A DNA stretch of 64,000 nucleotides from Fischerella muscicola SAG 1427-1 = PCC 73103 (GCF_000317245.1 NZ_AJLJ01000496.1:62001-126000), one strand, 5' to 3'. Positions 18,264 to 26,899 are shown, counted from the first letter of the stretch. A program made the numbers and translations. The notes: generated by a model not told the origin, from the letters alone.

Positions 18264-19850
18264 ATGAATCCATCTCTGAACTTGGCGGTTAAGCGTCTGG
18301 TCAATGCTGGTCCCGATCACTTCGCTATTTGTGTGTTTGAAGCTCCCTATCCTGGCGCTCGTGATATCCACGATTGTGTCTGGTCAGCGGAGTTAACACA
18401 AGCTTGGCGAAAATGGCAGGAGATGTTTGCTCCGGACAGTTGTATAGATATTTCCCCCACAGCCATACCCCCAGCATCAAACCCACTTCCCAATGAGCTA
18501 CTTTCACCAACTTCTGGTAAGATGACAAGCTACACTAGTCGTCTGATGCAATATTTGGGAATTAGCTTATGGCGTTGGTTATTCGATGGGCCAATCTTGG
18601 GCAGTCTGGAATACAGTAGCGGTATCGCCATTGGCCAGAATACACGTTTGCGCTTTCGACTAGAAATTCGTGACCCAAATTTAACTGCTTTGCCGTGGGA
18701 AATTATGCAGCGTGAAGTTGGTCAGTCGGCAATGTCACTGTCTCCAAATATACTATTTAGTCGTACTACTAATGAAGTTGAACCCCTACTACTGCGGTTG
18801 CGAACTGATCAAACATTAAATATTCTGCTAGTTCTGGGAGAAGATGAAAATAATCTCCAGTTAGATAAAGAAGCTGATATTTTAGAGCAAACCCTTTCTA
18901 ACGGCTCTATAGTGGGAAGTCATTCCCAGGGATATGCTCCTTGCATTGTGAAGAGACTAGTGCAACCGACCCCACAGCAGTTGATTCAAGAACTCGAAAC
19001 CAGAAATTACAATATCTTTTTTTATGGAGGTCATGGTTCCCGAGGCCCTGATGGCGGGTATTTACATTTGCGTCCTGATATGCGTCTCAACGGCATGGAG
19101 TTGGCGCAAGTACTCAGCCATACGGGAGTGAAATTAGCGGTTTTAAATGCCTGTTGGGGGGCGCAACCTGCTGCGGTTAATGGTCAGGCAATACCTTGTA
19201 GCAGTTTAGCAGAGGTGCTAATTCGCAATGGCGTACCTGCGGTTTTAGGAATGCGCGATCAAATTGCTGACGAAGAAAGCCTGACTTTTATTCATACTTT
19301 TGTCCAAGCTTTGCGAAAGCGACAACCAATCGATTATGCTGTAGCAGAGGCTAGACAACATTTATTAGCTGTTTATAGATTTAATCAACTAGCATGGACA
19401 TTACCAGTTCTCTATTTACACCCACAATTTGATGGCGAACTAATTAGGAGTTACGAAGAGGGTAATACAGAACTACCAGAAACTTCCATCCCTGGCATGG
19501 CTTCACTACTACCTATGGCTTCCTTGAGGTCATCTGGCATAACTTACAAACTGAAAACCGGAGTTACCCGCATCGGTCGTACAACAGATAATGACATTGT
19601 TATTCCACAACCATCTGTTTCCAGGAGTCAAGCAGAAATATTGTGTCGGAATACTTTCACAGGCGCTACTCCAGTACGAACGTATTACCTCAGAGAAAAC
19701 TCTACCTATGGTACAACCTGGATTTCTAAACCTACTAAAAACGACTGGCAACAAATCCACCACCAGGAAGTTTTGCTTGAACCAGGAATGTTGTTAAAGT
19801 TCGGTAGTAGAAACAGTCACCCTTGGGAGTTTATGATTGAGAATTCCTAA
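18264..19850 (+). CDS. CHAT protease-like domain fused to an FHA domain
   Basis: A 528-residue cytoplasmic protein. The first about 110 residues are unassigned. A CHAT domain (caspase-like, HetF-associated with TPR) covers about 130-385, with the predicted dyad H257 (FYGGHGSRGP) and C297 (VLNACWGAQP). A C-terminal FHA domain covers about 425-525, with the signature GVTRIGRTTDNDIVIPQPSVS and SRSQAEI. FHA domains bind phosphothreonine, so the likely logic is a protease recruited to phosphorylated targets, reversed by the upstream PP2C. I chose the ATG at 18264 over a TTG nine bases upstream. The spacing of 165 bp to the phosphatase permits co-transcription. Confidence 0.88.
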   Translation: MNPSLNLAVKRLVNAGPDHFAICVFEAPYPGARDIHDCVWSAELTQAWRKWQEMFAPDSCIDISPTAIPPASNPLPNELLSPTSGKMTSYTSRLMQYLGISLWRWLFDGPILGSLEYSSGIAIGQNTRLRFRLEIRDPNLTALPWEIMQREVGQSAMSLSPNILFSRTTNEVEPLLLRLRTDQTLNILLVLGEDENNLQLDKEADILEQTLSNGSIVGSHSQGYAPCIVKRLVQPTPQQLIQELETRNYNIFFYGGHGSRGPDGGYLHLRPDMRLNGMELAQVLSHTGVKLAVLNACWGAQPAAVNGQAIPCSSLAEVLIRNGVPAVLGMRDQIADEESLTFIHTFVQALRKRQPIDYAVAEARQHLLAVYRFNQLAWTLPVLYLHPQFDGELIRSYEEGNTELPETSIPGMASLLPMASLRSSGITYKLKTGVTRIGRTTDNDIVIPQPSVSRSQAEILCRNTFTGATPVRTYYLRENSTYGTTWISKPTKNDWQQIHHQEVLLEPGMLLKFGSRNSHPWEFMIENS

Positions 19851-20181
19851 TTTAAAAGCACAAGGATAAAATACAAAAGCTAATTAAGCTGATTTGATGA
19901 GTTTTTGATTGCTCTTCCAGTCAGTTTATTTGTTATGTACTTTACCATTTTTTGTCAATGGAATTTTGGAGGTAATTACCTATAAACAGGTGAGTAAAAT
20001 CCCTAAATCCTCATTTTTCTTGCTTCTTGTTTAGTTTCTAAACTCCAGTCCTCGCTTTCTATTTCCAAGTTCAGCAAAAAGCTTATAGAAAAACTCAGGA
20101 TAATTAGACTTGATGTGCGGAAATTAGTTCCAAGCAGGTGTAGCTGTAAATACCATAAAATAATTAATCGGGAGACGACAA
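19851..20181. other. Intergenic region (331 bp)
   Basis: Between the CHAT-FHA gene and the next small gene in the same orientation. It is AT-rich with no coding potential. A good ribosome site (GGGAG) lies near its right end, in front of the 20182 gene. No operator or hairpin is convincing. Confidence 0.4.
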
Positions 20182-20826
20182 ATGAACAAACAAATCAACG
20201 GTTTTGAAAATCTTCAAATCATCCCCTCTCAAATCGAACTTGAATTTTTAGAAGCACTGCTGCAACCAGAGGATGGTACTTATCCTTGGAATCCGGGTGA
20301 TGAGCAAACAGAAGAATATTTTCATAACTTGGAAGAGCATTTTGTGCTGCAAGATGTATTGGAAGAAGAACTCACAACACGCTCTGAAGATTTTTACAAT
20401 CAATTAGAAGCGCTATGGACTTCTCATGTACCATCATACAATCATAATACAGAAAGTAGTATAACAGTTCAGCTTCAGGAAAGTTTACAAAGCCGTCTGT
20501 CTACAGATGTACCAAAACAATGGTTAAAAGCGATCGCTCAAAAAGCAGCGGATATTTTTACTACCCAACAATCAATGGCAGATCAACTGGTGGAATGTGT
20601 TCAGGCTGTATTACCCTGTTGGGGATCTGATGATTTATTGGTCTTGGCTCGTCCTTACGCTTATGCCATGCGGAGCAGCGAATCACAAAAAACCGCAGAA
20701 ACTGTTTTCAATCAAGTTAGCGAACACGAATGGACAAACCTGTCGGAAATTGAACAAGCTAGAGTTAGTTTGGCGATCGCTTACTATGCTTTGCAACAAC
20801 TCAACAGCTTTCAAGGTGAAGCCTGA
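20182..20826 (+). CDS. Acidic helical protein of unknown function
   Basis: A 214-residue soluble, acidic protein that I do not recognise. It starts with an ATG behind GGGAG. Predicted helices run throughout. The N-terminal half has an acidic segment (EEYFHNLEEHFVLQDVLEEEL). A central basic-acidic helix (VPKQWLKAIAQKAADIF) precedes a Leu/Ala-rich C-terminus (ARVSLAIAYYALQQL). No enzyme motif, membrane span or signal is seen. It lies between a CHAT-FHA gene and a convergent FHA-PrsW gene, so it may belong to the same signalling set, but this rests on position only. Confidence 0.65.
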   Translation: MNKQINGFENLQIIPSQIELEFLEALLQPEDGTYPWNPGDEQTEEYFHNLEEHFVLQDVLEEELTTRSEDFYNQLEALWTSHVPSYNHNTESSITVQLQESLQSRLSTDVPKQWLKAIAQKAADIFTTQQSMADQLVECVQAVLPCWGSDDLLVLARPYAYAMRSSESQKTAETVFNQVSEHEWTNLSEIEQARVSLAIAYYALQQLNSFQGEA

Positions 20827-21376
20827 AAAAAACCCAACTTCTGATCTTTGTAGTCTGCTGCAATTCTTTTGCCTGCTACTAGCTTCATATTTGAATGGCG
20901 CTCGTCTTGCAAAGCTTGTGGAATGCTTTGTTTCTCTCTCTAAAAATTTAGGCTTCCACTGTATCCAGAAGTTATCAAATTGCAAGACAAGCGTCATCTA
21001 CCTAAAGAAATAAAAAATTATGGTTGTTTTTAATCCTCCGGAAACTAGCACAGGAGAGTGTCAAACAATTTTAGATTTTAGATTACTCTTTGAGAAGCCG
21101 CTCCGCATCTATAAATTTTGGATTGACCCCACAAATAAATCCAAAGGCTTGAGGATGGGTGGATTTTAGATTACGGATTGATTCCACGAATAAAATTTAT
21201 GGTTACACCATCAATGAATTATTAGTCAAAATAAATTAATTATTATTTAATTAAATATTTTCTCTAGACACATAGTGTGAGAAATAAAGATGTCATTGCT
21301 CAAATCCCCTAAATTTAATAATTCTGGGGATTTCCCTATTCCCTATTCCTATTTCCTGTTTCCCGTTCCCTTGTAA
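20827..21376. other. Intergenic region (550 bp) between convergent genes
   Basis: It contains copy 2 of the 126-bp dispersed repeat at 21061-21185 and a CT-rich tail at about 21325-21375 (ccctattccctattcc). Open frames over 20827-21013 continue from an alternate frame of the preceding gene and do not look like protein. Confidence 0.45.
21061..21185 (-). repeat. Dispersed 126-bp repeat, copy 2 (inverted)
   Basis: The reverse complement of this stretch matches 10220-10345 with only scattered differences. The two copies lie about 10.7 kb apart in opposite orientation, both in non-coding DNA. Neither contains a reading frame of useful length, so this is a non-autonomous repeat. Confidence 0.8.
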
Positions 21377-22753
21377 TTACTTAGGTCCAAGAAAGCGGGT
21401 AGCGAAATTTTGCTCTCGATTTGGTGATAGCGCTCTTGCTTTGAGAATAGCAGCCATCAAAAAAGCATAAGATAATACACCGACAACCACTAACAATAAG
21501 CCGTTAATAGTTCCTGTAGCATTCCATAAAGCATGGAGTCCTGCGGCAGTTAAATAGCCGACTAGCAAAATCTGCCAACTTCTTCTGGGTTTGAGAACAG
21601 CTAAACCGATAAAGTAGCCGAGATAGCCACTATAAGCCATATGTCCGGCCACAGAACCCAAGATACGGGGAATCAGCAGTTGTAATCCTGCTAGTTGACC
21701 AGCACCATCTCCAGACTGGAAAGTCACGCTTTGAATGATTTGCGGTACATACTGACCGAGTGTCTCTAACAGAGTAAAGCCTACAGCAGAAGCGGTTCCC
21801 AGAAGAATACCATCAAGAGGTTCCCAGACTCCGACACGTTCGCGCCAAGGTGATGATAAACCTCTGGCGATCGCATAAATTCCAAGTACTGGTAGGGCTT
21901 TGAGTAATTCCTCCATTAACCCAGCGCCAAAAAAGTATCGGATCAGCAATTCTGTAAAGGTAACAGATTCCTGGGGATTTGTAGGCAGATTACCAGGGAG
22001 AAATTCGCGAAAGAAGAAGATCATAAAATCTGTCAGAGGACTCAGCAAGATTAACATTGTTGTCAATCCTGAAGCCATCAACACCCACCAAGGCTTACGT
22101 TTGCCACACAACTGGTAAATAAAATAATAAGCAGCAAAAGCAATGTAAGTACCAACCACTACTTGATTAGCTTGGGGATCACCAACCGTAGCGAACATCA
22201 ACACTACAAAAACGACCGTGAGAACACCAGGTATGAGATAAGCTTTACGAGTTAAGTCTTTGCCAGTAGAAATAATGGGAAACAGTTGTGTAAAGCTAAC
22301 CGAAGAATCTGGTATATTTTGTGTTTGGTAGCCAGCTGGCGGCAGCGATGTGACTTCTGCCATGGAAGATATTACCGTCGATTGGTGGTTAAATTCGTAC
22401 TCAAACAATAATTCCGGTCCATCATAGCCAAGAGTAATGCGATCGCCATTCATCAATTGCTGACAACCCTGCAAGCGTTGTCCATTGAGATAAGTACCAT
22501 TAGCACTGTTCAAATCACAAATTACCCAACCTAATTCGTTATCTGGTGAGGGAGGAAGAGGACGAACCACCGCATGACGACGAGATACCATCCGGTACAT
22601 CATGGCATCTAAAACAACTTGACAGCTAGGGTCGCGTCCAATGACTAACTCTTTTGTGGGAAACAGCGAATAGCGAAAATCAGACCCATAAGCTGCCCCA
22701 TTACCAGACACTAGCCGCAGAAATGCATTTCGTCTTGCGTTTTTGCCTGTCAT
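21377..22753 (-). CDS. FHA domain fused to a PrsW-type membrane metalloprotease
   Basis: A 458-residue membrane protein. An FHA domain fills about residues 25-125 (LVIGRDPSCQVVLD, SRRHAVVRPL, DLNSANGTYLNGQRLQG). Several membrane spans follow from about residue 175. The PrsW family signature is present: LMEELLKALPVLGIY holds the metal-binding EExxK, ETLGQYV a further acidic residue, and HALWNATG the histidine. PrsW in Bacillus cleaves an anti-sigma factor, and an FHA sensor would make such cleavage respond to threonine phosphorylation. With the PP2C and CHAT-FHA genes close by, a phosphorylation-gated proteolysis pathway is a reasonable inference. The gene is convergent with the 20182 gene. 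Confidence 0.88.
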   Translation of the reverse strand: MTGKNARRNAFLRLVSGNGAAYGSDFRYSLFPTKELVIGRDPSCQVVLDAMMYRMVSRRHAVVRPLPPSPDNELGWVICDLNSANGTYLNGQRLQGCQQLMNGDRITLGYDGPELLFEYEFNHQSTVISSMAEVTSLPPAGYQTQNIPDSSVSFTQLFPIISTGKDLTRKAYLIPGVLTVVFVVLMFATVGDPQANQVVVGTYIAFAAYYFIYQLCGKRKPWWVLMASGLTTMLILLSPLTDFMIFFFREFLPGNLPTNPQESVTFTELLIRYFFGAGLMEELLKALPVLGIYAIARGLSSPWRERVGVWEPLDGILLGTASAVGFTLLETLGQYVPQIIQSVTFQSGDGAGQLAGLQLLIPRILGSVAGHMAYSGYLGYFIGLAVLKPRRSWQILLVGYLTAAGLHALWNATGTINGLLLVVVGVLSYAFLMAAILKARALSPNREQNFATRFLGPK

Positions 22754-23124
22754 CGAGTTGCAGGGTATAAACTATTTCACAAAATAACTGGTACTAGGAC
22801 TTAATCCTAACTATACCAATTAGCAGAATTGCTAAATCCACTATAGCTTTACTCTTTCCTTACGAATTAGAAATTATAAAAATCAAAATATAATGATATT
22901 TTTTGGTGCTGATATTCAAAAATATAATATCAGCTTTATGCATTGGATGAGCTTAACTCTTTATTCAGTTATCAGTTAGCTAGAGACGCGATTATACTCT
23001 TACCTTGAAGCCGCTCTTACGAGCGTCTACGCGTCTGTACAGTTATGAGTTTTGTCACTTAGGAACTTCCTTAAGTATAGTCTTTTAGGAGTTTTTACTG
23101 CTCACTGATAACTGTTCACTGAAT
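22754..23124. other. Intergenic region (371 bp) with inverted-repeat ends
   Basis: The words cagttatcagt near 22966 and actgataactg near 23104 form inverted ends around about 150 bp that also holds a GC-richer block (gccgctcttacgagcgtctacgcgtctg). This layout suggests a small non-autonomous repeat element lying against the 3' end of the DJ-1/PfpI gene. No coding potential is seen. Confidence 0.4.
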
Positions 23125-23727
23125 TTAACCAACTTGAGCAATTTCAGTATGTTCAATCTTTGTACCAAGTACCTTCAGAAATTCTGCCAGCCAACGAGGA
23201 TGAGCTGGCCAAGCAGGTGCAGTTACTAAGTTACCATCAACTATTGCTTCATCCACTGGAATATCGACATAAATCCCGCCTGCACGACTTACATCCGGTC
23301 CACAAGCAGGATAAGCAGTACAACTCCTTCCTTCTAATACATCTGCTGCTGCTAGTATTTGTAAACCGTGACAAATAGCAGCAATGGGTTTGTTGCTTTG
23401 GGCAAAGTATCGAGTAATTTCTAATACTTTCTGGTTTAAACGAATATATTCGGGTGCGCGTCCTCCAGGGATAACTAGAGCATCATAAGTATCAGCTTTT
23501 ACTTCATCAAAAGTGGCATTTAAAGTAAAATTGTGACCTAGTTTTTCACTATAAGTTTGGTCTCCCTCAAAGTCGTGAACAGCTGTTCTTACATTTTCAC
23601 CTGCTTTTTTCTCAGGACAGACTGCATGAACAGTATGTCCAACCATTTGTAGCGCTTGAAAGGGAACCATAACTTCATAGTCTTCTACATAGTCCCCAAC
23701 AATCATTAAAATTTTCTTGGCAGGCAT
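23125..23727 (-). CDS. DJ-1/PfpI family protein
   Basis: A 200-residue DJ-1/PfpI superfamily protein. I chose the ATG at 23727 because the family fold starts immediately after it (KKILMIVGDYVEDYEVMVPF); a start at 23772 would add 15 unrelated residues. The nucleophile elbow AAICHGLQILAAADVLEG carries the conserved cysteine, and DALVIPGGRAPEYI precedes it. Members include cysteine proteases, glyoxalases, deglycase-like proteins and chaperones. The sequence does not settle which. It is monocistronic. Confidence 0.88.
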   Translation of the reverse strand: MPAKKILMIVGDYVEDYEVMVPFQALQMVGHTVHAVCPEKKAGENVRTAVHDFEGDQTYSEKLGHNFTLNATFDEVKADTYDALVIPGGRAPEYIRLNQKVLEITRYFAQSNKPIAAICHGLQILAAADVLEGRSCTAYPACGPDVSRAGGIYVDIPVDEAIVDGNLVTAPAWPAHPRWLAEFLKVLGTKIEHTEIAQVG

Positions 23728-23889
23728 ATTTTTATACCCTCGCTTGCATGGTAAAAGAGAATTTGGCAACACCTAATATTATCTTTATGCTTTCGAGCTT
23801 TAGTATGATCAAACACTTTTGATGAACAACTGAACTTCAGTAATATTAACTTGACTTACTAACTACGTATGCTCACAATTATAAAAACT

Positions 23890-24345
23890 TTATAACAAGT
23901 TAAATTCCCTCAAAGCTGGTAAAAAATTTTGATTTTCATGACCAGAACGACTCAGTTTCATGAGAGCAAAACGCTGTAAAGGATTGAGATTTGACCAGTG
24001 TGTAACAGTGATATTCACACCTATTTCTTGAGCTTTCTCATACACACTTGTTGGCACAGTATTAGCATCCATCCATTCTGGATGAGATTCAATCGGTAAT
24101 TCAGCTACAGGCGTACCGTTACGTTTTAAAATCAATTCTTGGATATAACTGCGATAAGCTCTAATCTCCGACTCTGTAGTGCAAGGTAGTTCGACAAGAT
24201 TTTGACGCTCTAATTGAGTCATGTGATTCCAATCTGATAATTTTAGTTTGATCCCACTAGTGTCGAGCTTGTAACGCACATACATAGGTATGCAACGTAG
24301 AGAATCAACAAAATCCGCCTCAAATTGAAAAAAATCTGCTGCCAT
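23890..24345 (-). CDS. narM: Nitrate reductase associated protein (NarM type)
   Basis: A 151-residue cytoplasmic protein matching the nitrate-reductase-associated family. The hallmarks are DFFQFEADFVDSLRCIPM near the start, VRYKLDTSGIKLKLSDWNHM, then ERQNLVELPC and a C-terminal NPLQRFALMKLSRSGHENQNF. In cyanobacteria NarM is needed for active assimilatory nitrate reductase. I chose the ATG at 24345; a TTG 12 bp upstream is less likely. It is not beside nir/nrt/narB genes here, although in many genomes it is linked to nitrate assimilation. Confidence 0.85.
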   Translation of the reverse strand: MAADFFQFEADFVDSLRCIPMYVRYKLDTSGIKLKLSDWNHMTQLERQNLVELPCTTESEIRAYRSYIQELILKRNGTPVAELPIESHPEWMDANTVPTSVYEKAQEIGVNITVTHWSNLNPLQRFALMKLSRSGHENQNFLPALREFNLL

Positions 24346-24441
24346 AAACTTCAGCAAAAAATAACTAATAACTACTAATTATTTACTAACCAATATACAA
24401 ACTTACCATGGCGTGTCTCCACAACCAACTACCAAACTCAC

Positions 24442-24894
24442 CTAAGTTTTTGCATTAGTTCGACGGATAATCCAATAACTAATTGAAAGAGAAAGCAGAG
24501 CGATTCCTAATCCGATAATATCAATACCAGAAACTTTTTCTAAATCCAAAATAATAATTTTACGTGCTATAGCAATTAAAGAAGTAACAATCACTAATTC
24601 TACTTGTAAAACATGTTTTTTGAGATATCCGGTGATATTTTCAAGAATTTCTAAAGCAATTAAAATATTTAAAAATAAGCCAAAAATTTTGAATAAAGTT
24701 GTATTAAATTTACCATAGGGTGTGTCAAATAGTTCTCTCAAAAGAAAAATACCTAAATCAAACACAGCTACAAAAATTACCACCAGCATCATCACAGAGA
24801 GAATTTTTGATACAAGCACCTCTATATTTTCAATTAGGTGCATAAAGCCTTCATCTTTTCCTGTTTCCCGAATTCGCTTAAATAATTTCCTCAT
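24442..24894 (-). CDS. PsiE-like phosphate-starvation-inducible membrane protein
   Basis: A 150-residue integral membrane protein of the PsiE type. Four hydrophobic segments are seen: about 27-52 (LVSKILSVMMLVVIFVAVF), 65-83 (FKIFGLFLNILIALEIL), 92-115 (LQVELVIVTSLIAIARKI) and 122-143 (IDIIGLGIALLSLSISYWI). The conserved LEILENITGYLKKHVLQVELV fits the family. PsiE is induced by phosphate starvation in E. coli, and its molecular role is unknown. The start ATG is clear and the neighbours are unrelated. Confidence 0.8.
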   Translation of the reverse strand: MRKLFKRIRETGKDEGFMHLIENIEVLVSKILSVMMLVVIFVAVFDLGIFLLRELFDTPYGKFNTTLFKIFGLFLNILIALEILENITGYLKKHVLQVELVIVTSLIAIARKIIILDLEKVSGIDIIGLGIALLSLSISYWIIRRTNAKT

Positions 24895-25262
24895 CTGCTA
24901 CACCTTCTAGTAAATTATCGGTGATAGCAATTACATAACTTGGTTATGATTCCAGGGTCAAGCCCTTGGGAGAAGTAAAATTTCATCAAAATGTATTTTA
25001 CCCTCAATCAGTAGGCAGTGATCTGCATTGTGGCTTTTTGATTTAGTGAGTGTAGATTAGTTTGAGCGATCGCACAACCTAAATAATCATGATGTTAGGC
25101 ATTGAAAAATCGAATATCTCTGGAAAATATATAGCAATAAAGTTATTATTAATAATAGATGAAATATTATAGGTTCTATTAGATATAATTATAAATATTA
25201 CACAGGTGGCAAAAACTTGGTCTCGAAATACTTTGAGATTTACTATGTAGAGGGGAAAAACT
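24895..25262. other. Intergenic region (368 bp) beside gene relics
   Basis: AT-rich DNA upstream of the PsiE-like gene and downstream of a decayed oxidoreductase relic. An open frame at 25079-25288 (minus) overlaps that relic in another frame and has no protein-like pattern. I see no RNA gene or operator. Confidence 0.4.
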
Positions 25263-25448
25263 TTAAAATCCAGCAAACCATTCATCACCTTGGTCTTCTC
25301 AATAACCTTTTAATGGAAATAAACTACTAACCACAGTAATTCTGGTTATCCATTTACTTTGCTTGTAACCAAGTTTAATTGGTGAAGCCAAACGCAAAGG
25401 CGCACCATTATCTCTTGGTAGAGGCTCACCATTTTTTATGCTGATCAA
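25263..25448 (-). pseudogene. C-terminal remnant of a molybdopterin-dependent oxidoreductase
   Basis: On the minus strand the reading ISIKNGEPLPRDNGAPLRL, ASPIKLGYKQSKWITRI and TVVSSLFPLKGY is a typical C-terminal part of sulfite-oxidase-like molybdopterin enzymes. It then meets a TGA, after which the same frame continues EDQGDEWFAGF and stops. Homologues read GYWEDQGYEWFAG here, so the TGA is most simply a Trp codon mutated to stop. The frame has a TAA just upstream of the relic, and the catalytic domain is missing. The gene is clearly dead. Confidence 0.75.
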
Positions 25449-25603
25449 TTAATGGCGATGGTAGGGGGACATCCTTACTTAGTGTGGGTGTTGCTAGCAT
25501 GACTCCTGAAGAGGAAAGCAAATCTGAATTTTTAGTCAACACAGCAGAAAAAGCTCTTAACCAAGCTAAAAGAAAAGGACGCGATCGCGTAGTTCTGGGT
25601 TAG
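25433..25603 (+). pseudogene. Chimeric relic: AAA-like ATPase fragment joined to a GGDEF tail
   Basis: From 25436 one frame reads ADQLMAMVGGHPYLVWV, like the HPYL segment of cyanobacterial AAA-like (AAA_35) ATPases. A second frame starting in the same place reads LLSVGVASMTPEEES and AEKALNQAKRKGRDRVVLG up to a TAG at 25601. This is the usual C-terminal end of a GGDEF diguanylate cyclase. The frames overlap, so the region looks like two truncated genes joined by a deletion. Neither part can function. Confidence 0.6.
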
Positions 25604-25797
25604 TTAATTACCTGAAACTCATTGCGCGCTAACGACACCACAATATTTTCATCATCTACTTCGATCAGCCAGCGATCACTTAACCTACCATCAGCCAGTT
25701 GTTCGGGACAACGAACAACTCCGGTTTTACCAGCAACATAAGCCGGTTCTAGAATCAGTACTTTGGCTCCTACTTGAACATTCTCTGAGTTATGCAA
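25600..25797 (-). CDS. Small KOW-like protein of unknown function
   Basis: A 65-residue protein with a compact beta-rich pattern: VQVGAKVLILEPAYVAGKTGVV resembles a KOW or SH3-like barrel strand pair, followed by RWLIEVDDENIVVSLARNEFQVI. The only start available is a TTG at 25797, because an in-frame stop lies 15 bases upstream and no ATG or GTG fits. Its stop overlaps the end of the GGDEF relic on the other strand. Small proteins of this type occur in many cyanobacteria, but no role is known to me. Confidence 0.6.
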   Translation of the reverse strand: MHNSENVQVGAKVLILEPAYVAGKTGVVRCPEQLADGRLSDRWLIEVDDENIVVSLARNEFQVIN

Positions 25798-25939
25798 TAG
25801 CTGTGTTAGTTATTTAAGTAAAATCCGAAGTTAATGATAACCTAAAATTAACTTTTTCTTAATCAAGAGATATACTTTCTCCATTTTTCCTAAATCACGA
25901 CTTTTTTCGACAATATACCAACGGCGCACTGATGAGGAA

Positions 25940-26644
25940 TTAATCACGCCACAAAGCAATTCCACCTAATAAACCAGTAATATTGGGAATAATTTTTACA
26001 TTTGTTGGTAACTGGATTTTGATCCTTATGGCTTCACCACCACCAATGTAAAGATAATCGTAATTAAATAAATGTTGCAAAAATGCGATCGCTTTGAGTA
26101 AACGCCTGTTCCATTTGTCATCTCCGACTTTTTCTAGTGCTGCTCTTCCTAGCTGTTGTTCGTAAGTTTCACCTTTTCTAAAAGGATGATGTCCCATTTC
26201 TAAATTTGGCACTAATTTCCCATCGACAAATAAAGCGGAGCCAAATCCAGTACCCAGAGTAATCACCATCTCTACACCCTTACTTTGGATTGCTCCCAAT
26301 CCTTGCATATCGGCGTCGTTAATCACTCGTACAGGTTTACCCAAGCGTTGTGATAACACACTTGCTAAATCAAACCCAATCCAATCTGGATCTAAATTTA
26401 CAGCTGTTTGCGTAACACCATGGCGTACCACACCAGGAAAACCCACCGAAACTCGATCAAATTCACCTTGAGTAGAAGCTAAAGTTGCGATCGCATGAAT
26501 TACAGATAGTGGTTTCGCAGGTTGGGGTGTTTCTAAACGTGACCTTTTAGTTAAAGGATTACCTGTAATATCTAAAATAAGTACTTTCACCCCACTACCA
26601 CCAATATCAACCGAGAGAGTGCGGGTGTGTTGAACATTTTCCAT
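25940..26644 (-). CDS. ROK-type sugar kinase, polyphosphate glucokinase-like
   Basis: A 234-residue ROK family kinase. Motifs are LSVDIGGSGVKVLILD (phosphate loop), VSVGFPGVV, INDADMQGLGA (catalytic Asp), TLGTGFGSALF and LEMGHHPF. The last has the position of the substrate/zinc motif but, as in polyphosphate glucokinases, lacks the CxCGxxGC cysteines. The final YLYIGGGEAIRI closes the ATP/polyphosphate site. The family phosphorylates glucose using polyphosphate or ATP. I favour PpgK from the overall pattern, but a plain glucokinase is possible. It is monocistronic. Confidence 0.82.
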   Translation of the reverse strand: MENVQHTRTLSVDIGGSGVKVLILDITGNPLTKRSRLETPQPAKPLSVIHAIATLASTQGEFDRVSVGFPGVVRHGVTQTAVNLDPDWIGFDLASVLSQRLGKPVRVINDADMQGLGAIQSKGVEMVITLGTGFGSALFVDGKLVPNLEMGHHPFRKGETYEQQLGRAALEKVGDDKWNRRLLKAIAFLQHLFNYDYLYIGGGEAIRIKIQLPTNVKIIPNITGLLGGIALWRD

Positions 26645-26899
26645 GATGTTTGATTCCTATATTAATCTAGTGATAATTGTCACTAATACAGGTAAATTTT
26701 TTGTTAAGACAGTTGTTTATGAGTGCAGAATATTACTTAAATTTTAAACTCGAACAGAATTAGTCATTTTCGGTTTGGACATAAGCGATCGCTTTCAACT
26801 AAAACTTCGATTCTATTGTGAAAAAAAATTGGCTCAGAAGGACAGCTAGGTGTACCTCTAAGCCTTAGCTTAATGTCGATAAAAATCCAACAGCTTTGT

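Noticed and set aside
20597..21013. Plus-strand frame of 138 codons overlapping the 20182 gene
   Set aside because: It is out of frame within a better-supported gene with a strong ribosome site. Its composition is Leu/Cys-rich and unlike protein.
25079..25288. Minus-strand frame of 69 codons
   Set aside because: It overlaps the end of the oxidoreductase relic in another frame and has no recognisable pattern.
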